DNA of 64,000 nt from Novosphingobium sp. Fuku2-ISO-50 (GTDB lineage: Bacteria > Pseudomonadota > Alphaproteobacteria > Sphingomonadales > Sphingomonadaceae), in the NCBI RefSeq assembly GCF_001519055.1, contig NZ_KQ954289.1:174085-238084 (forward strand), read 5' to 3'. A program made the translations under genes and the position numbers. Position 1 is the first letter of the stretch, and each line of letters begins with the position of its first letter. Under the pieces are notes generated by a model. The model worked only from the letters and a program-made list of their open reading frames with translations. It was not told the origin of the DNA and did not search any database. Of this stretch, positions 63,164 through 64,000 are shown piece by piece.

Positions 63164-63233
63164 GTCAGCGGGCCACTGTCCCAACCGGCGTCAGCCGGCC
63201 ACTGTCCCAACCGGCGTCAGCCGGCCACTGTCC
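63164..63233 (-). repeat. 26-bp x 2.7 tandem repeat spanning the korB stop codon
   Basis: 26-bp units begin at 63164 and 63190, with a partial third copy from 63216 to 63233. The third copy holds the last codons (TVAG) and the TGA of the gene; the other two follow the gene. Unit 1 and unit 2 differ by one base. Confidence 0.97.
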
Positions 63234-64000
63234 AAGTCTGGCCCTTGGCGAGCAGCTTGCCGAGATCGGCGCTTTTTCCGGTGCGCGCCTTGGCGTCCTG
63301 ACCAAGCAGCGCGCTTTCGAATGTCGGGCGCGGATCGTCGTAGATCACGCCCAGCGCCATCGGAAACGGCCCAAACGGCATTTCGACCAGCAAGTGCGCA
63401 ATCGTGCGATTGGTCGCGTTGTGGACGAGCACGCCCGCAGCCTGCCAATCGCCATCGACGACATCGACGACCTTGAGCGACAGCGTCGCGTGATCGAGCG
63501 CAATGCCCTTGGTGCCCTTGGCAAACAGCAGCGGTTCGCCATTACGCGCCCAGACTTGGCTGGCATCGGCAACCGGTTTGGCCGTGAAATCGTCGAAGCG
63601 ATCCTTGTTGTAGACGATGCAGTTCTGGAAAATCTCGACGAATGCCGCGCCCTGATGCGCATGCGCCGCCTTCAGCACCGAAGGCAGATCCTTTGACACG
63701 TCATAGGACCGCGCGATGAACCGTCCGCCCGCGCCGAGCGCAAAGGCGCAAGGGGATGCCGGATGATCGACCGAGCCCAGCGGCGAAGTCGGCGAATGCG
63801 TGCCTTCGCGGCTGGTGGGCGAATACTGCCCTTTGGTCAGGCCATAGATCTCGTTGTTGAACAACAGAATCTGCGTGTTCACGTTGCGCCGGATGATGTG
63901 CATCGTGTGATTGCCGCCGATCGACATGCCGTCGCCGTCGCCGGTGATCACCCAGACATCGAGCTCGGGGTTGGCCAGCTTGATGCCCGTGGCAAAAGCA
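63217..64000 (-). CDS. korB: 2-oxoacid:ferredoxin oxidoreductase subunit beta, C-terminal part
   Basis: The 5' end is outside the window. The visible 260 residues hold the thiamine diphosphate-binding region AFATGIKLANPELDV, VITGDGDGMSIGGNH and LFNNEIYGLTKGQYSPTS, which is the beta-subunit signature of 2-oxoglutarate/pyruvate:ferredoxin oxidoreductases. VDHPASPCAFALGAG and an acidic C-terminal tail follow. The alpha subunit should lie just upstream, beyond the right edge. The last residues are part of a tandem repeat. Confidence 0.9.
   Translation of the reverse strand, partial: AFATGIKLANPELDVWVITGDGDGMSIGGNHTMHIIRRNVNTQILLFNNEIYGLTKGQYSPTSREGTHSPTSPLGSVDHPASPCAFALGAGGRFIARSYDVSKDLPSVLKAAHAHQGAAFVEIFQNCIVYNKDRFDDFTAKPVADASQVWARNGEPLLFAKGTKGIALDHATLSLKVVDVVDGDWQAAGVLVHNATNRTIAHLLVEMPFGPFPMALGVIYDDPRPTFESALLGQDAKARTGKSADLGKLLAKGQTWTVAG

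Noticed and set aside
1..64000. CRISPR array, tRNA or rRNA genes, prophage, toxin-antitoxin pair
   Set aside because: Looked for regular spaced repeats, tRNA cloverleaf ends, integrase or phage structural genes and small paired toxin genes; none could be supported.

Overview
The window is a high-GC chromosomal segment of an alphaproteobacterium, most likely a member of the Sphingomonadales. Reasons: a crtY-crtI-crtB carotenoid cluster, a C4-pathway 5-aminolevulinate synthase (hemA), the lepB-rnc-era and plsY-dprA-topA blocks, LolCD next to dnaE, and very tight gene packing with ATGA, GTGA and CTGA stop/start overlaps. No rRNA, tRNA, CRISPR array, prophage or intact insertion sequence was found; the only mobile-element trace is an eroded ISAs1-type transposase fragment near 15.5-15.8 kb.

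Layout. 0-5 kb: start of a flavin monooxygenase, then crtY, crtI, a LOG-type gene and crtB. 4.7-6.2 kb: membrane cytochrome b plus a molybdopterin (sulfite-oxidase fold) protein. 6.2-11 kb, minus strand: epimerase/reductase, SDR, glutathione reductase, pgi. 11.2-13.8 kb: lepB-rnc-era. 14-17.6 kb: two GT-C-like membrane proteins separated by the IS remnant. 17.7-22.2 kb, minus: topA, dprA, plsY. 22.3-24.5 kb: murI and hemA, with two FNR-type boxes before hemA. 24.7-30.6 kb: nitroreductase and a polyamine group (ornithine/lysine decarboxylase, carboxynorspermidine decarboxylase and dehydrogenase) with a beta-lactamase-fold hydrolase inside it. 30.7-33.1 kb: threonine dehydratase-like enzyme, an unknown small protein, and a zinc-sensing (CZB) diguanylate cyclase. 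33.4-35.3 kb: btaA-btaB for betaine lipid. 35.3-44 kb: MAPEG protein, rRNA uracil methyltransferase, nnr, lipoprotein, ilvD, N-formylglutamate amidohydrolase, ispE, ETF-QO. 44-49 kb, plus: degenerate uracil-DNA-glycosylase-like protein, lytic transglycosylase, moaB, rraB, radical SAM protein. 49-58.7 kb, minus: DUF1330 protein, acyl-CoA ligase, dnaE, glutathione peroxidase, lolD, lolC, MASE1 diguanylate cyclase. 59-64 kb: purF, SDR, PilZ protein, photolyase and the end of a 2-oxoacid:ferredoxin oxidoreductase beta subunit.

How the genes work together. Most are core housekeeping genes. The clearest pathway units are carotenoid synthesis (phytoene to beta-carotene), a spermidine route via carboxyspermidine (ornithine decarboxylase, dehydrogenase, decarboxylase), betaine-lipid synthesis, heme entry, lipoprotein release, and c-di-GMP signalling (two cyclases and one PilZ receptor).

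The most unusual recurring signal is a set of short tandem duplications placed at gene ends. Units of 15-26 bp are repeated at the 3' ends of crtY, murI, a small lipoprotein gene and korB, downstream of a diguanylate cyclase gene, and near the 5' end of rnc. In three cases (murI, lipoprotein, korB) the repeated unit contains the stop codon. In the murI case the duplication has produced two FNR-like boxes upstream of hemA.
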